A stretch of 64,000 bases of DNA from Malus domestica (Eukaryota > Streptophyta > Magnoliopsida > Rosales > Rosaceae), in the NCBI RefSeq assembly GCF_042453785.1, contig NC_091668.1:28087501-28151500 (forward strand). The letters are read 5' to 3'. Under the pieces are notes generated by a model. It was not told the origin of the DNA. It saw nothing but the letters and a program-made list of their open reading frames with translations, and ran no database searches. The stretch's first letter is position 1. Every line of letters starts with the position of its first letter. This document shows, piece after piece, positions 22,771-35,581 of the stretch. A program made the position numbers and the translations under genes.

Positions 22771-23170
22771 TTTTTAAATAAAAAAATTAGTAATTTTGAC
22801 ACGACAGTTCATACTTTCAAAAACAAAAACAACTCAAGAGTCCATCAAGTCACATCGTCAAGGGCCCACCTGAAACCACACCCACTCACATCTTCATCAA
22901 GTCAGAGCTGGCATCTCCAGCTCCCGTGATTGCAGCCAGCCGACGCCCCTCCCACGCGCTCTCCTTTATTATCTTCTCTCTCTCTTCCCCAATAAATAAA
23001 CCACACCTCCCACGCACACTCTCTCATGTTACGTCATTTTTCAGTTCGCCGGCGAAACGTACCCGTCTTCCCGGTCGACTGAAAAATCTCTCATCCTCGC
23101 CTCTCGCAATCAGATCTCGACTCCCCTCTGCCCCCCGATCTCTAGAACCCTGAGTCTCCCCTACTCCTCA

Positions 23171-26100
23171 ATGCACGGCTACAGCCGGCTCGGCAATTCC
23201 CGACCCGTCTGCTCCCCGCCGTCCTCCCCCCGCTGCCGCCACGGCCGAAACAAGAACGCGGGCGCCGGCCTAGGGCCCAAGCAGAGCATTGTGGAGAAGG
23301 TTGTGGTGTTGCTCATCTCAGTCGTTTTTAAGCGCCGAGGCGTGCTTTTGTTCGCTCCATTGTTGTACATTTCGGGGATGCTGTTGTATATGGGCTCGGT
23401 GAACTTCGATGTAGTTAGCTTGAAGAATGCGGTTGTTGTGGTCAGTAAGCGGTCGCCGCCGGGCTCGGTGTATAGGAGCCCTCAGGTTTTTCACAGGCTT
23501 TGGCCTTATATGCAGGCTGAGGGCAATCACACTCACAATTTGGTGAGTGAATTCTTGCAAACTTCTTCCGATTCGATTGGGTGGAGGATTCAAAATGCAC
23601 CATTTTGTTTTGTTTATGTAAATTCTTGACGAACTGAGCATTTGCTAATCTATGTGCATGCTTGTGTTAAGTTTGATATGCATTGCTGTCCACTATCTAT
23701 TGTTATGTATTAGGGTCTACTGATTTGGGTAATTTTATCTGACTGTGAGTTACTAATTTTGAAAAAGAACGCAATGTTGTTTGATCGGCAGATGGAAAAG
23801 AACCATGTGCTCATCAATCGAATCACTTCTGGTATAGAAATTTACTGTCTTTATATGAAATTGTTGTGATAGGTAGCTCCTCAGGGAAACCTCTTATTGG
23901 GGCTCAATTAGATAGTTACTTATGCACTTCTGCGAATTTGATGGTTATAGCCAATGTGAACAATTTGAATTGACTGTATGCTGATATGAAAACTATGCAG
24001 TTGATGACGGTGTGGAATTCAAAAGTGCGGCAAGTTTGGAAGCCCTGTATTACCAACGATACTCCAGAAGAAGGTTTGGGTTTTTCATATGAAGATCACA
24101 ATGAAACTGAGAATGATGTATATGAAATATCGAATGGATACATTTATCGTACTGGCTACCCAGAATTTTCAAATCGTGTAGAGATGATGCTTCAGAATTA
24201 ATATGGATTGCAAATGCCAGTAAAGAGTCTATCACCACACGTACTTGGTAAATGGTGGAAGGGTGCACAAACAGGGTTTGTTCGAAAATGAAAACACCCT
24301 GCCACCTGGTCTTGTGTTCGCACAACTATACACAAATGTTTCCCAAAAAATTATACTTCAGCTACACCTTTTTAACATCATGTTTATGCTGTGTGGCAAA
24401 ATACTTATAAAAAAGTGTTTGAAACAGAATATGGTATGTTTTCAGCAAGTCAATGTGGCAGGAATTTTAAATCTAAATTTCAGTTATCCTGATTTTTGGA
24501 AGATAGAATGAATAATTATGTGGTTGTTAAAAACTAAATGAATAACTAACTGTTGTTTTTTTAATATTTGGACGGGTTACAGGACTACCAGAGTCGAATG
24601 GTTTATTTATAATTGAAGCAAATGGTGGATTGAACCAGCAACGTTTATCGGTAGGTGTGATTACACATTACTTGAATTCATTTTCTTGATTGGTATGGCT
24701 TTGTTGATTTGTATCAATCTTTCTTGATTTGGGTGGCTGCCATGGTTAGGGTTTGTGATCTATGTGTTGTAGTTGGATTCTTTTTTCATTAGTTTTCCTT
24801 TTTTTAGGGAGTTTTAACGAAAAGCCCACGGTACTGTTTACTTTAACGAAAAACCACATTTTTACATTAAAAAGTCAAACCCGCTACTATTCATTTTACC
24901 ATTTTTTTTGTCCTTATCATTAAAACTCAAAGTTTTCAAGCCCTTTTCATTAGTTTTCCATTTTTTAAGGTTGGGTTGCTTTGAATATATTTTGTCATTC
25001 TTTTTGTGGTTTTGATCGTTGCATAAAGATATCAATCACCTTAGAGTAATTGACAGGCAAAGACCAATAAGTAGAGTTCACCTCAAAATTTAATTTTTTA
25101 CAAAGTGAAAGCTATACTCCAAGATATGGCCGAAGCGTGTTGTTTGGGCAACACCAAGGAATTTTGTCTAGTTTTCCTTGGTATGAATGTTTTGGCTTTT
25201 TGACTAGGCTTGACACACACCCACGTGTTTGCAGTTGTGGGGTTGTAGACTGCTGATTCTATATATACAGTTGAAAACGAAATGAAGGATCGGACATTGT
25301 TCTTGTGCATTGCTGTCACGTAGGAGAAACAAACTGTAGAGATATATTATTGTGTGAAATTCTGTTTTTCTTTTAACATGATATGTTGTTGGACTGTCAT
25401 TTGTAACAACTTGATTATCAACTTATCAACTTGTCATGCAATATTGCTTTTTATATTGTTAGACACACGCAACACATGCATATATATTGGGCTGTGTTCT
25501 CTTGCTAGATGTATGGTATGTTATCTTGTTAAACTTTGAAATCGGACATTTGAACAAGAATCTCCATGATCAATAGTCTAGATGTCAGTCTGCCAACATA
25601 ACATGCTGCACTGTCCACCAAACCTGTATTTTCCTTCATATATATATGTATTTCAACTCACTTATTTGTATGATATTCCTGCGAGACCAAAACCATCCGT
25701 GTTATTGTAATTTACAGAGTGCAGTTGTCATTTTGTTCCATCAAATTACATTTGGACTTGGACAAAAAGATTGTGCATGAATTTCATGAATAGTTGACAA
25801 TAGTAACTTGTGTCAAAAACATGTCTTGTGCATCCGATTTTTCCTTTTCTTTTTCTTTGACAGTTTTCTTCATGACTTCATTATAGATTTGTGATGCAGT
25901 TGCTGTGGCTGGACTATTGAATGCAACGCTTCTGATTCCAATTTTTCATCTAAATAGTGTCTGGAAAGACTCAAGGTGATTACTTAAGTTATTGTACCAT
26001 TAAGATTATGATCTTCATCATGCTCAGCTTCATTACCACTTACATGAGATTTTTATTTTATTCGTCGTTCTAAATAGTTTAGCATGATTCGTTCAGAAAA

Positions 26101-29100
26101 TGTATAACTAGGTTAACTTAGTTTCTGAATCAGCCATGACAAGTTGACAACTGCTAAAACGCCTTATCTGAACTATTTGGTTCAATATGAATTACCAAAC
26201 TTTGGCTGATGCATATTTTGAATAAAAAATATAACTTAGCAAATGGGAATTCTTCGTTTGAAGTCGGTGTAGGCCGCAAGTAAGGGAGTTATTTACTATA
26301 ATTCTCTGTTTTTCCTTCTCCATTTTCTTAAATGAATTAAGTTTAAAATTGGATCATAGTAATTCTGTATCGGTCTTTTTGTCCTTACCAAGTTCATGTT
26401 AAAAATTATTAGTTACTTATGGCTTGGGTTGTAGCAAACTTCATATAGAGGGAGAGCTCAAATGTGACCCTCCCCTCCCCCTTCATTAGACCTTGGTCTT
26501 CTTTCAGCCAAAAAGATAACACCATATAATGGCTTATAATGGATTTAGTTGACAAAAAAGGGTTTGCATGTGTATTGGATACAGCATACAATTTGACCTG
26601 GCAACCTTTTGATTGGAGCATGGTTGTCTCGCAGGTCCTAAGCTTTGAAATCTGACCACTGAGAATATATGTAAAGCATGGCAGTAAAAGTTTAAATTAT
26701 TGAAAACTTGTCATGTTTTGATGTTTCAAGGTATTGACCATTTTATTTCCTACTTGTTGCAGTCACTTTGGGAACATATTTGATGAAGATTACTTCATCC
26801 ATGCTCTCAGAAATCAAGTGAATGTGGTTAGGGAGCTCCCAGGGGATATGCTGGAGCGATTTGACAATAATATAAGCAACATTGTGAATCTGAGAGTGAA
26901 AGGTTGGTCAAGTTCAGCTTATTATCTTCAAAAGGTCCTCCCAAAGTTGGAGCAAATGGGGTATGTGCCTTACCTGTATTGTTGTTTCTAGTTGGTTTTT
27001 CTCTTCTTTCTATCTTTCTATATCTATATTATGATGTGTTTTACTCTTTAATTCTTTACTTTTGAGTCATGGCCTTGTGTTACATTGTATGTGACAGCTA
27101 TATATAGTTTCTCTCAACCCATGTTGCAGGGCCGTGCGCATTGCACCCTTTTCCAACAGATTGGCTTATGCAGTTCCTTCAAAGGTCCAAAGGCTTAGAT
27201 GCTTTGCCAATTTTGAAGCACTGAGGTTTTCAAGTTCTATAAGAATGCTTGCAGATAAAATGGTTGAACGGATGGTTAAAAGTAGCTCCCACAGCGGGGG
27301 GAAATACGTTTCAGTGCATCTTCGGTTTGAAGAGGTGTGTAATTTTTGTTATCCCTTTAAATGAATCATTTCTGATTTCTTCTGTGACTGTAATTTCTTT
27401 TAAATGAACAATTTATAAATTTTGTTTTTATCTCTTTGTCAAAGGACATGGTAGCGTTTTCGTGCTGTGAATATGATGGCGGGGAGGAAGAGAAACGCGA
27501 AATGGATATTGCTCGAGAAAGAAGTTGGAGAGGAAAATTCAGGAGAAGGGGTAGAGTAATTAGGCCAGGTGCAAATCGTGTGGATGGGAAGTGCCCTTTA
27601 ACTCCGTTAGAGGTATAATGCTATTCTTTCTATCCATTTCAATTTAAGCTCTGAAATCTTGTCCTACCCGGTTATATATAAAGGTTCTGCTACTTGGGCT
27701 TTTGAAAAATATTTTAAAACTTCACATTCTGCACTCCAGACTTTATATATTTATTATATATTTAGAAAGAAATACATTTGTAAGGAGTCCACAATGAGAT
27801 TTTTGAAGTGCCAATAACAGTTCCCTAATTAAATTTCTTTGAAAAAAAAAACTCTTGCTCAATGTTGTAATATCTATTGCTGATATTTTCTACTTCTGCT
27901 ACTACATTTAACTACTGTGAACTATAACAACAAAAGAAAACACACTGGACTCTTATTTTTTGCGTATAAATGAAAATCTGATTGTTCTGAAAGATTTTGG
28001 AAGTTAAGAGGGCTTGGAGATTAGTTTAGATAGATTGCGTCTCTTTTGCTGGACGGTGGTTTTTGGTTTTGGTGGAGGTGGTGGGAAGAGGACTTTGGCA
28101 GAGAGGCATGGGGACTGTTTTTTTCCCTGAAGGTTTTCTATTCTGTTTAAATAAACAAAATGTTAATGCCACATCATCAGTATTGTTTTGACTAATACAT
28201 TTTGATTGATTTTTATTTTGGATGAACATGGTCAAATTTTGTCCGATAGCTGGTCTGGCCATGGCTGGACCAAGTACAGAACAGACAGCTAAAGTTCATC
28301 ATAATAAGCATTAGTATTTGAATTGTTTCTCAACCTTGGTGAGTAATGAAGTATTTGGTGCTGTAGGTAGGAATGATGCTCAGGGGTATGGGGTTTGACA
28401 ATGCCACCTCAGTATACATTGCAGCAGGAAACATTTATAACGCGGAGAAGTACATGTCTCCTCTTAAACAGATGTTTCCACGCTTGGAAATGAAAGACAC
28501 ATTGGCAACTGCAGAAGAACTTGCTCCTTTTAAGGTATCGTTTGGGAGCAATTACATCTCCAACTAAGTACGCGTCAGCTTCAAACTAATGCAATTTTTA
28601 TTATGCCATTTCTGCAGTAGGGTCCATTCACCTAAATTTGCTCCTTTTGATATAATAATAGACTTAGCGTCAAGTTAATTTTTTCAATGCTAAATTTTTC
28701 TGATGTAGGGCCATTTATCTAGGTTGGCGGCTCTTGATTACACGGTTTGCCTCCACAGTGAAGTATTTGTTACCACTCAGGGAGGAAATTTTCCCCACTT
28801 CTTGATGGGTCACAGGCGGTATCTCTATGGAGGACATTCAAAGACAATCAAGCCTGATAAAAGAAAGTTAGCACTCTTATTTGATGATCCTAATATCAGG
28901 TAACTTGTGCTTGAAGTGTTAGTTTGATCATCTGTTCAGTTTCACACTTTCAAATAATAGGGATTCATCCACGTAACCTAAAACATGTGCAGTGGTACCT
29001 AATTAAAAGAAAAAGACCACATTATTTAACACTCTGCTGAGTATAGGTTACCTAAGGACGCATCTTTGCTTTCTATGTCTTTCTACATTTTAAGTTGTGC

Positions 29101-29760
29101 ATGTTGCAGAAGTTAAATCTCCATTGAAATGCAAAAACAATCTTAATAGTTGCACCATTTAAACATTTTGTTTCTCTTTTTGTCTTTCTACACTTTGGTA
29201 TTACCATGCATTACACCTTCCAAGCCCAAAACTAAAAACTAAAAACTGAAAACGAAATTGTTATCAAACGACCCCTTTTCTGTTTGACCTGTGTTAACTC
29301 CAAGCACCTCGGTGTTCTCTGTAATGGGTTTGGTATGGTTGTCGTAAACATGATATATCAAGATGTACCTAGCAAATAAAAAGGGGCACGATGGATGTTT
29401 AAAGCATATGACAACAAATTTAACTATCAAACAAAAATGGGGTAACCAATGATATTTATAGACAAACAACATGAATATAATTTGCTTTGCTTCCACCTAG
29501 TGGTCCTTTATTTGCACTAAAAAGCATTGTAGAAAAACAACTTAAGCATTCTTATTCATTCGTATTTCTTATATTGCAGATGGGAAGATTTCGAACGGCA
29601 GATGCAAGACATGCTTCGCCACAGTGACCAGAAGGGTTTTGAATTGAAAAAACCCAGTGCGTCACTGTATACATTTCCCATGCCAGATTGTATGTGTAAA
29701 GAAGCAGAAGCCACAAATATAAGCGGTAACTTAATTAACACAACTGATTTGAATACATAA
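23171..29760 (+). CDS. O-fucosyltransferase family protein (GT106/PF10250 type)
   Basis: Ten exons: 23171-23542, 24001-24073, 24583-24650, 25887-25975, 26763-26960, 27130-27334, 27445-27612, 28367-28534, 28709-28899 and 29580-29760. They join in frame to give 570 residues. It has a type II Golgi topology: a short basic N-terminus, a membrane anchor at about residues 55-75 ([19 protein letters not shown]), a stem, then the catalytic domain. Family motifs: [104 protein letters not shown]. Plant members modify cell-wall or glycoprotein glycans, but the substrate of this one cannot be read from sequence. Likely counterpart of Arabidopsis At1g35510 (from memory, supported by the neighbouring genes). 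Confidence 0.94.
24807..24960 (-). mobile_element. Short MITE in intron 3 of the O-fucosyltransferase gene
   Basis: gggagttttaacgaaaagcc at the left and attaaaactc plus gttttcaagcccttttcatt at the right give internal inverted matches (gttttaacga / tcattaaaac). The same short element, as I recall, is abundant in the apple tribe. cattagttttcc occurs on both sides (24788 and 24949). Confidence 0.6.
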
Positions 29761-29867
29761 AATTATTTGTTAGGGTTACGATTTTTGTGTTCACCTGTAA
29801 TTTTTTTGTATCATTAAAAATAACGTCGTTCAGTTAAGTTGAGAAATTGTTCTTTCAGTTGAGTGGA

Positions 29868-30330
29868 GGGGGAATGTATCCTAAGGTCTTGATTCTTTCG
29901 GTCGATTAACTCTGCCCAATCAGCAGTGTGTTACTCAATTCATTGTATATGTACAATAACAGATCAAGGGAAAATTCTTTGCATCAATCAAATCTTCTCC
30001 TTTATTGATATGCTTTGATTCGTTGTACTGAGGTACTGTCTGCATCTGGTGCCGCTATTTTTCGTTCAGAACTTCATATGCTTTCTTTTCATACACCCCA
30101 ACATCAGCGTCTACATTTGCATGTTCTGCATTTTTCTACATTCGAAATCTGCGTAGCTTCGGCATTCGGAATTTGCATCTGCATCTGGATTTGTCGACGT
30201 TCGGAATCTGCATTGCTTCTACACCTTTGGCATCGGCAATCTACATCTAACTTCGGCATTTGCTTATGCCTAAGTATGTAATCCATCTATCTGTTTGCCT
30301 AACACAATCTGTATCTACATCTGCTTGTCA
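29868..30330 (+). repeat. Copia-LTR-like relic followed by degenerate CATCTG/TTCGGAAT repeats
   Basis: gagtggagggggaatgt looks like a Copia polypurine tract and LTR start, and 29900-30030 reads like a decayed LTR. From 30040 to 30330, variants of cattcggaatttgcatctgc and tctacat recur. It overlaps the probable 3' UTR of the O-fucosyltransferase gene. No matching second LTR found. Confidence 0.35.
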
Positions 30331-32204
30331 ATTTTCTTGTTGGCAAACTCTTGTTTTTTACCATGAGTTGAAATTTATATTTTTATTTAGGAAGTTAATT
30401 TTGGATTTGATTCGATTTTATATTATTTTTATGTTTTTATTTTTTCTAAATATAGCTTGTAATTTAGTATGAGATACAGGTAAGACAGCATAGTCTTTTG
30501 GTATGTAATTGTTGTGACAATTCTTTTCGCTAAAAAAAAAAATTCATTTTTTGTAGTTGGTTTGTTCTTTTATTTGTTTTTTTTTAAATTTAGTTATTCA
30601 CACTTTGGTTTTTACCAATTTTAATACCACATGACGTGACACATGAAATATTTGATAAGAATGCTACTGAAGCCCCATTTTGGTAAACCACCAGAGGTTT
30701 TGCTAGCGTTTTCCATACAATAAACATTGAACGAGATAAAATCAAAATTTAGTTAAAATCTATATGATTCCACCTACTTGCCATATCATGCGTTACCATA
30801 TAGGCATATACGGTTTAAAATGTGATAAGATTAACATTATTTTTCTTGCTATATATCCACAGATACTTTGACCTAATTTATATCCTTTCCCAATTACCCA
30901 ATATTCAACTTGATACCTTTTCCATCCTCCTTTTGACAAAACAGAAAACTTTTATTTCTTTTGAGGATGCTTTTGAAAATATAATTACTGTGGGAGGGAA
31001 TAGCATAACATATGAGGATGGAAATGGAGATGGATAAGCAACCAGCCGAAATATGACTAACAAAATTCCCCTTTAATTTGTTCCCAAATTTTAATATTAT
31101 GGTATAAATTAAGATAAGACTATTGGCTAATAGGCATATAAGCCCCTGGATTAAGGCACCAGGATAAGGAAACCTCAGCCCACATGAATTGAAATTTTAG
31201 GTGGCAGGGGCAATTATGAAATTGTCCTAATGGAGTGTGTTTTTGTTTTATGGAGAAAAAATTTCATATAACGAATTTATTTTTGCGGTATTTCTATCTT
31301 ATAAATTAAGTGAATTAAAGTGATAAGTGAGATACGAATAATTAGAGTATTCTATCTTGATAGGAAAATCTTTTTCCGTTTTTAAATAACCCACAAATTA
31401 TTAATTAGAAGTTTTTATATAGTAAAATGAGAATTAAACCGGTTAATCTGAACTAAACTAATGTACCACTCGAGTTGAAAAGCCCTAACTATAAATCGGA
31501 GAGCTTCAAATTAATATCACGTTTTAAAAAGAAGAAATGTAATTGGAGAAACAAGACACCCATATGGAAGAATATGAAGTGTTTGATTGATTTGAAATTC
31601 CGAATCACGCTTATATGAGTACCTATCAACCGTTAATAGCGTAATTCTATGTCTAAAAAGTTCTTAAAAGGGATAGATGGTGTGAATTGTGAATAGAAAA
31701 GAAGAGCCCACAAGGGGGAGGAATGTGACGTAAAAGTAGAGCTACCTACCAAAATGGAGCCATGAGAGATTTTTTAGTGTGGCTATCATACGAGATGGTA
31801 CATTACATATTATTATATAAATGGAATGATATGTGTTTTAAAAAGTTAATAATTTATAACATAAAATTTCTCATCACTTTTATAAAAACACGTGATGTAC
31901 CATCCGTATTACCATCCCAACTAAAAATTTCTACCGTATCAGTAACCACTAACCACTTTTCTCTTTCACCAACTCGGTCAAATCCTTCCCTCCCCACCTG
32001 ATAAATCAAACCCTCCAACTTTCTCTCTCCTCTCTCTCTCCTCTCTCTCTCTCTCTCCCCTCTCATATCAGTAATCTTTCTGTCTTCTTCTTACATATAG
32101 ATCTCGTTCTTTCTCCACTTCGTCCACCAAACCAAAACTCCCTGTCTCTGTTGCTTCTTCTCCCTTTCACCTCTTTCAAACAAAACACCACAAAATCTCT
32201 CTCC

Positions 32205-32267
<63 letters not shown>

Positions 32268-32338
32268 TATATACACATACATACAGAGTCACTGTTGTAG
32301 CTGCTGTTGTATTGTATCTGATTCAGAAGAAGAAATAG
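30331..32338. other. Intergenic region and MYB promoter/leader with CT and TA microsatellites
   Basis: AT-rich and without a recognised gene up to about 31900. The last 350 bases upstream of the MYB start codon are pyrimidine-rich (tctctctc at 32028-32058 and 32206-32247), followed by a TA run (32248-32266). CT-rich leaders are common in plant 5' UTRs. Confidence 0.6.
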
Positions 32339-33687
32339 ATGGGGAGAGCACCTTGTTGTGAGAAAGCTCACACCAACAAAGGGGCATGGTCGAAAGAGGA
32401 GGACCAGCGCCTCATCGACTACATCCGCCAACACGGCGAGGGTTGCTGGCGCTCCCTCCCTAAAGCCGCCGGTACGTAAACTCATCCATCTATCCAACTA
32501 TTCATTTTCAATTCAATATTCCTCTATCTAAAAAGGGGCGACTTAAGCCAGCAAGCTTTCAGCTTTGTGAGGGTCGGGGGTGAGGAATGTTCATCGGATA
32601 TAGCCTTATTTTTACTTTGCAAATAGGCCATATTTATGACTATGAACTCGGAACTTTTCGATCATAAAGAGGCAATCTTTCAATTGTGTCAGGGCTTTCT
32701 AAAAAGGATTACTAATCCTTAACTTTTCGAGGATTCCTTCCTCAATGGTTGTGAATGACTCTCAATCTTTTCGACCTTGGTTCCGTAAGAGCAAGTCAGA
32801 AAGATTGAGAAATAGAATCATCGTTCTCAATAGCCATGAGATGATCATCTTAGGTTGCTCCTTTTGTCGACGGATGCACCTATTACACTTGTCCTCGATA
32901 TTCCTCTATCTATATCATATAATTAATTCAGTTTTTCTTCATGTATGATTTTGTAGGGTTGCTTAGGTGCGGCAAGAGTTGCAGATTGAGATGGATAAAC
33001 TACCTCCGCCCCGACCTCAAGCGTGGGAATTTCACACAGGAAGAAGATGAACTCATCATCAAGCTTCATAGCTTGCTGGGAAACAAGTAAGCAACCAGAT
33101 CACCCAGTTTTTTTTTCTGACAGAATAAATCATATTGATTTGAAATTGGACTGTGTTTCTGTAGATGGTCGTTGATTGCGGCGCGATTGCCGGGAAGAAC
33201 CGATAACGAGATTAAAAACTACTGGAACACTCACGTCAAGCGAAATCTCATCAGTCGCGGCCTCGACCCTCAAACCCACCGCCCGCTTAACCAAGCAACA
33301 ACCGCCACTTCCACTGCTCCCGCCTCTCGCTTGGGCTTGAGAAACCGTCCTCCGCCGTCTTCCGTGTTGTTTGATCATAAACCCGTCAACAACCACAGCA
33401 AAATTGAATTGTTGAAGCACCCCAAGATGGAGCAGGACTACTACAATTACAAAATAGAATCGGAGGCCAATTGCTCCACCGCTACCGGCAGCGGCACCAC
33501 AACCGAAGAAGACCAACAACAACAACAGCAGAAATACAAGTGTGGTGATCTCAACTTGGATCTTTCAATTGGGTTAGAGCCGTTTCAGTCCAAGCCAACT
33601 CGGGCGTCGTCTGGGAACTCGGCCGAGTCAAGACTACAGCAGATCATAGTTCCTCCTAATAGTAATAATAATCATCTGTTTTTTTGA
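32339..33687 (+). CDS. R2R3-MYB transcription repressor, subgroup 4, with an early stop codon
   Basis: Exons 32339-32471, 32957-33086 and 33165-33687 (261 residues). [20 protein letters not shown] opens a complete R2R3 domain (R2 to about residue 62, R3 to about 115). The bHLH-contact signature of R3 is intact ([20 protein letters not shown]). After the domain come the C1-type motif [15 protein letters not shown] and an EAR repression motif [10 protein letters not shown] (residues 216-225). Subgroup-4 members repress phenylpropanoid genes. The frame ends NNNHLFF at TGA 33685-33687. The next 40 codons in the same frame still encode the family's Cys-rich C-terminal motif (CLCCQVEFQSSEACRNCQC), so the stop looks premature. 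Possible counterpart of Arabidopsis MYB8/HOS10 by position. Confidence 0.92.
32531..32897 (-). mobile_element. Insertion in MYB intron 1: SINE-like part plus an unexplained 190-base part
   Basis: The perfect 15-bp direct repeat atattcctctatcta lies at 32516-32530 and 32898-32912. The left part (32531 to about 32705) is a diverged copy of the SINE at 54824-54979 (gcgacttaagcc, gtgagggtcgggg, aaataggc, ggaacttttcgatcataaag). The right part (32706-32897), which lies 5' of the SINE in its own orientation, is not in the other copy. Its origin is unknown. Confidence 0.65.
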
Positions 33688-33810
33688 AAAGTGCAGTCGT
33701 CGGCGGTGGCTCAGGCGGTGTGTTTGTGCTGCCAGGTTGAATTTCAGAGCAGCGAAGCATGCAGAAATTGTCAGTGTAGTAGTAACAATGGCTTCTACAG
33801 ATTTCACTGA
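33688..33810 (+). pseudogene. Detached C-terminal zinc-finger-like tail of the MYB gene
   Basis: Directly after TGA 33685 the same frame continues for 40 codons to TGA 33808. It reads AVCLCCQVEFQSSEACRNCQ then SSNNGFYRFH. The C-x-C-C-x(10)-C-x2-C pattern matches the Cys-rich end of subgroup-4 MYBs. It would be translated only by stop-codon readthrough or in an allele without the stop. Confidence 0.75.
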
Positions 33811-34689
33811 CCTGCTTTGAATTCATAGCGCCATTTTATTATTTATTTTCTTTTTCTTTTTTCTCTTCATCTTAGACACACATTTGGAAGAACAATTATC
33901 ATTTGAAAATCCAGATTTACATATGTTTGAATTAGATTTCTCATGTTTTGGCTCTTTAAGAGCAACAGATGCAAATTTAACATTTACATCTTCATTTTTT
34001 TAGTGGGAAAGAATGTCTTATATGGAATAGGTATCGTGTTGTCTCTCATGTGTAAGTTTTTCTTGATGTGACATAATATTATTGTATTGAGACGTCATTT
34101 AACAGTGTATCTGTTTTATGTAAGTTGTTCTTATTACAGGAAGTTATATGTTTGAAATTTCATTTAGTTATCTCTTTTAACTAGCGAACCCCACTTCTGA
34201 AAATATGTAAAAAAAGAGATAATTTTTTTATTTTTATTGTAACACCAAAACATGTTTTCTACATGCCTTAAAATGTGTTTATTGAGCAGATGGCCTTTGC
34301 ACCCTGGTGTTTGTTCGATCTCTGCCGATTACTCTCACCCCTAATAACTATCCATCTAATCCACCAAACGCTATAGTTCTACTAAAAAAAATTAATAATA
34401 AAAGTTGTTGAGAGATCATGCCAAGAATGACTCAAGTTTGGTCATTCAATAATTGTTATTTGTATATGCAAGATTGTCATACTACATCTACATGTGCATT
34501 TGACTCACACACCACATAGTGCGGAATAATTTCGGTTCAAGTAGTACTAATGTCTCTCTAGTAGGCTATAATTTTCAGTTAGACTTTCATAACATCAAAT
34601 CATATATAGGGGCTATAAGTAACAATTAACAAAGATTCCTTCGACAGAAATAACATGGCTTAAAGAATTAATGTTCAGGTCAAAACTGA
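33811..34689. other. Intergenic, nothing recognised
   Basis: MYB 3' flank and AT-rich DNA. No coding frame, hairpin or repeat that I can support. Confidence 0.5.
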
Positions 34690-35330
34690 TACTTGCTAAA
34701 CTTAGCATACAACCTTCTCCTTTTTAGTCTTTCCAACACAAGCCTAAGGTGCCTAGAATGGTCTTGTTCACTCTTCGAATACACAAGTATATCATCAATA
34801 AAGACTATCATGAATTTGTCCAAATAAGGTTGGAAACCCTATTCATCAAATCCATAAGTGTGCAGAACCAAAAGGCATAATAAGAAATTCATAATGACCA
34901 TTCCGTGTTCAAAAAAACAATCTTCAGAATATCCTCCACACGAATCTTGAATTGATGACATCCCGATCTCAAGTCAGTTTTAGAGAAAATTTGAGCTCCT
35001 CTCAACTAATCAAACAAATCATCAATCCTAGAAAGAGGGTATCGATTCTTGATTGTCACCTGGTTCAACTATCGTTAACCAATGCACAACCGCATGCCCT
35101 CATCCTTCTTCTTCACAAACAACATAGGAGCACCACATAGAGAAGTATTTGGCTGCACAAAACCCTTGTCAACTAACTCTTGCAATTGAACCTTCAATTC
35201 CCTCAATTCAGATAGTGTCATTCGATAAGTTGTGAGAAATATCGATCAGTTCCAAACTTCTAGGCAAGAGATCAATAATGAACTCAATGTCTCGATCTGG
35301 TGGCAATCCAGGCATGGCAATGCAATGCAA
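34690..35330 (-). pseudogene. Decayed Ty3/gypsy reverse transcriptase fragment
   Basis: On the minus strand, broken frames give (5' to 3') [89 protein letters not shown] and, after a frameshift, a remnant of FIDDILVYS. This is the standard order of a gypsy/chromovirus reverse transcriptase start. In-frame stops and frameshifts make it dead. No LTRs belonging to it were found nearby. Confidence 0.88.
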
Positions 35331-35503
35331 TGCATACCATTTGGTGGAAAGTAAAGTTAGTTATACTACATTTATAATTATATATATACAAAAGGATCCA
35401 AAGTGTTATTCATAAGACACAAAGATTTAATAAACTCTTTGTTCATCAAAATGTTAAGAAAAAAAGTAAATAATAATAATTCAAATGAACACATAGGACG
35501 AGA

Positions 35504-35581
35504 AAACAGATAAGTGTTATGTAACATCAAATAATCCAAACTCAAAAGGATTATTCGATGTTACATAACATCTATCCGTTT
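35504..35581. repeat. 78-base near-perfect hairpin
   Basis: The left arm runs 35504-35537 (gttatgtaacatcaaataat within) and the right arm 35548-35581 (attattcgatgttacataac within). The arms are 34 bases and nearly fully complementary around a 10-base loop. It may be a tiny MITE or a small-RNA precursor; the sequence alone cannot decide. Confidence 0.75.

Noticed and set aside
33130-33525. 131-codon minus frame opposite MYB exon 3
   Set aside because: Shadow of the MYB coding exon, low-complexity product.
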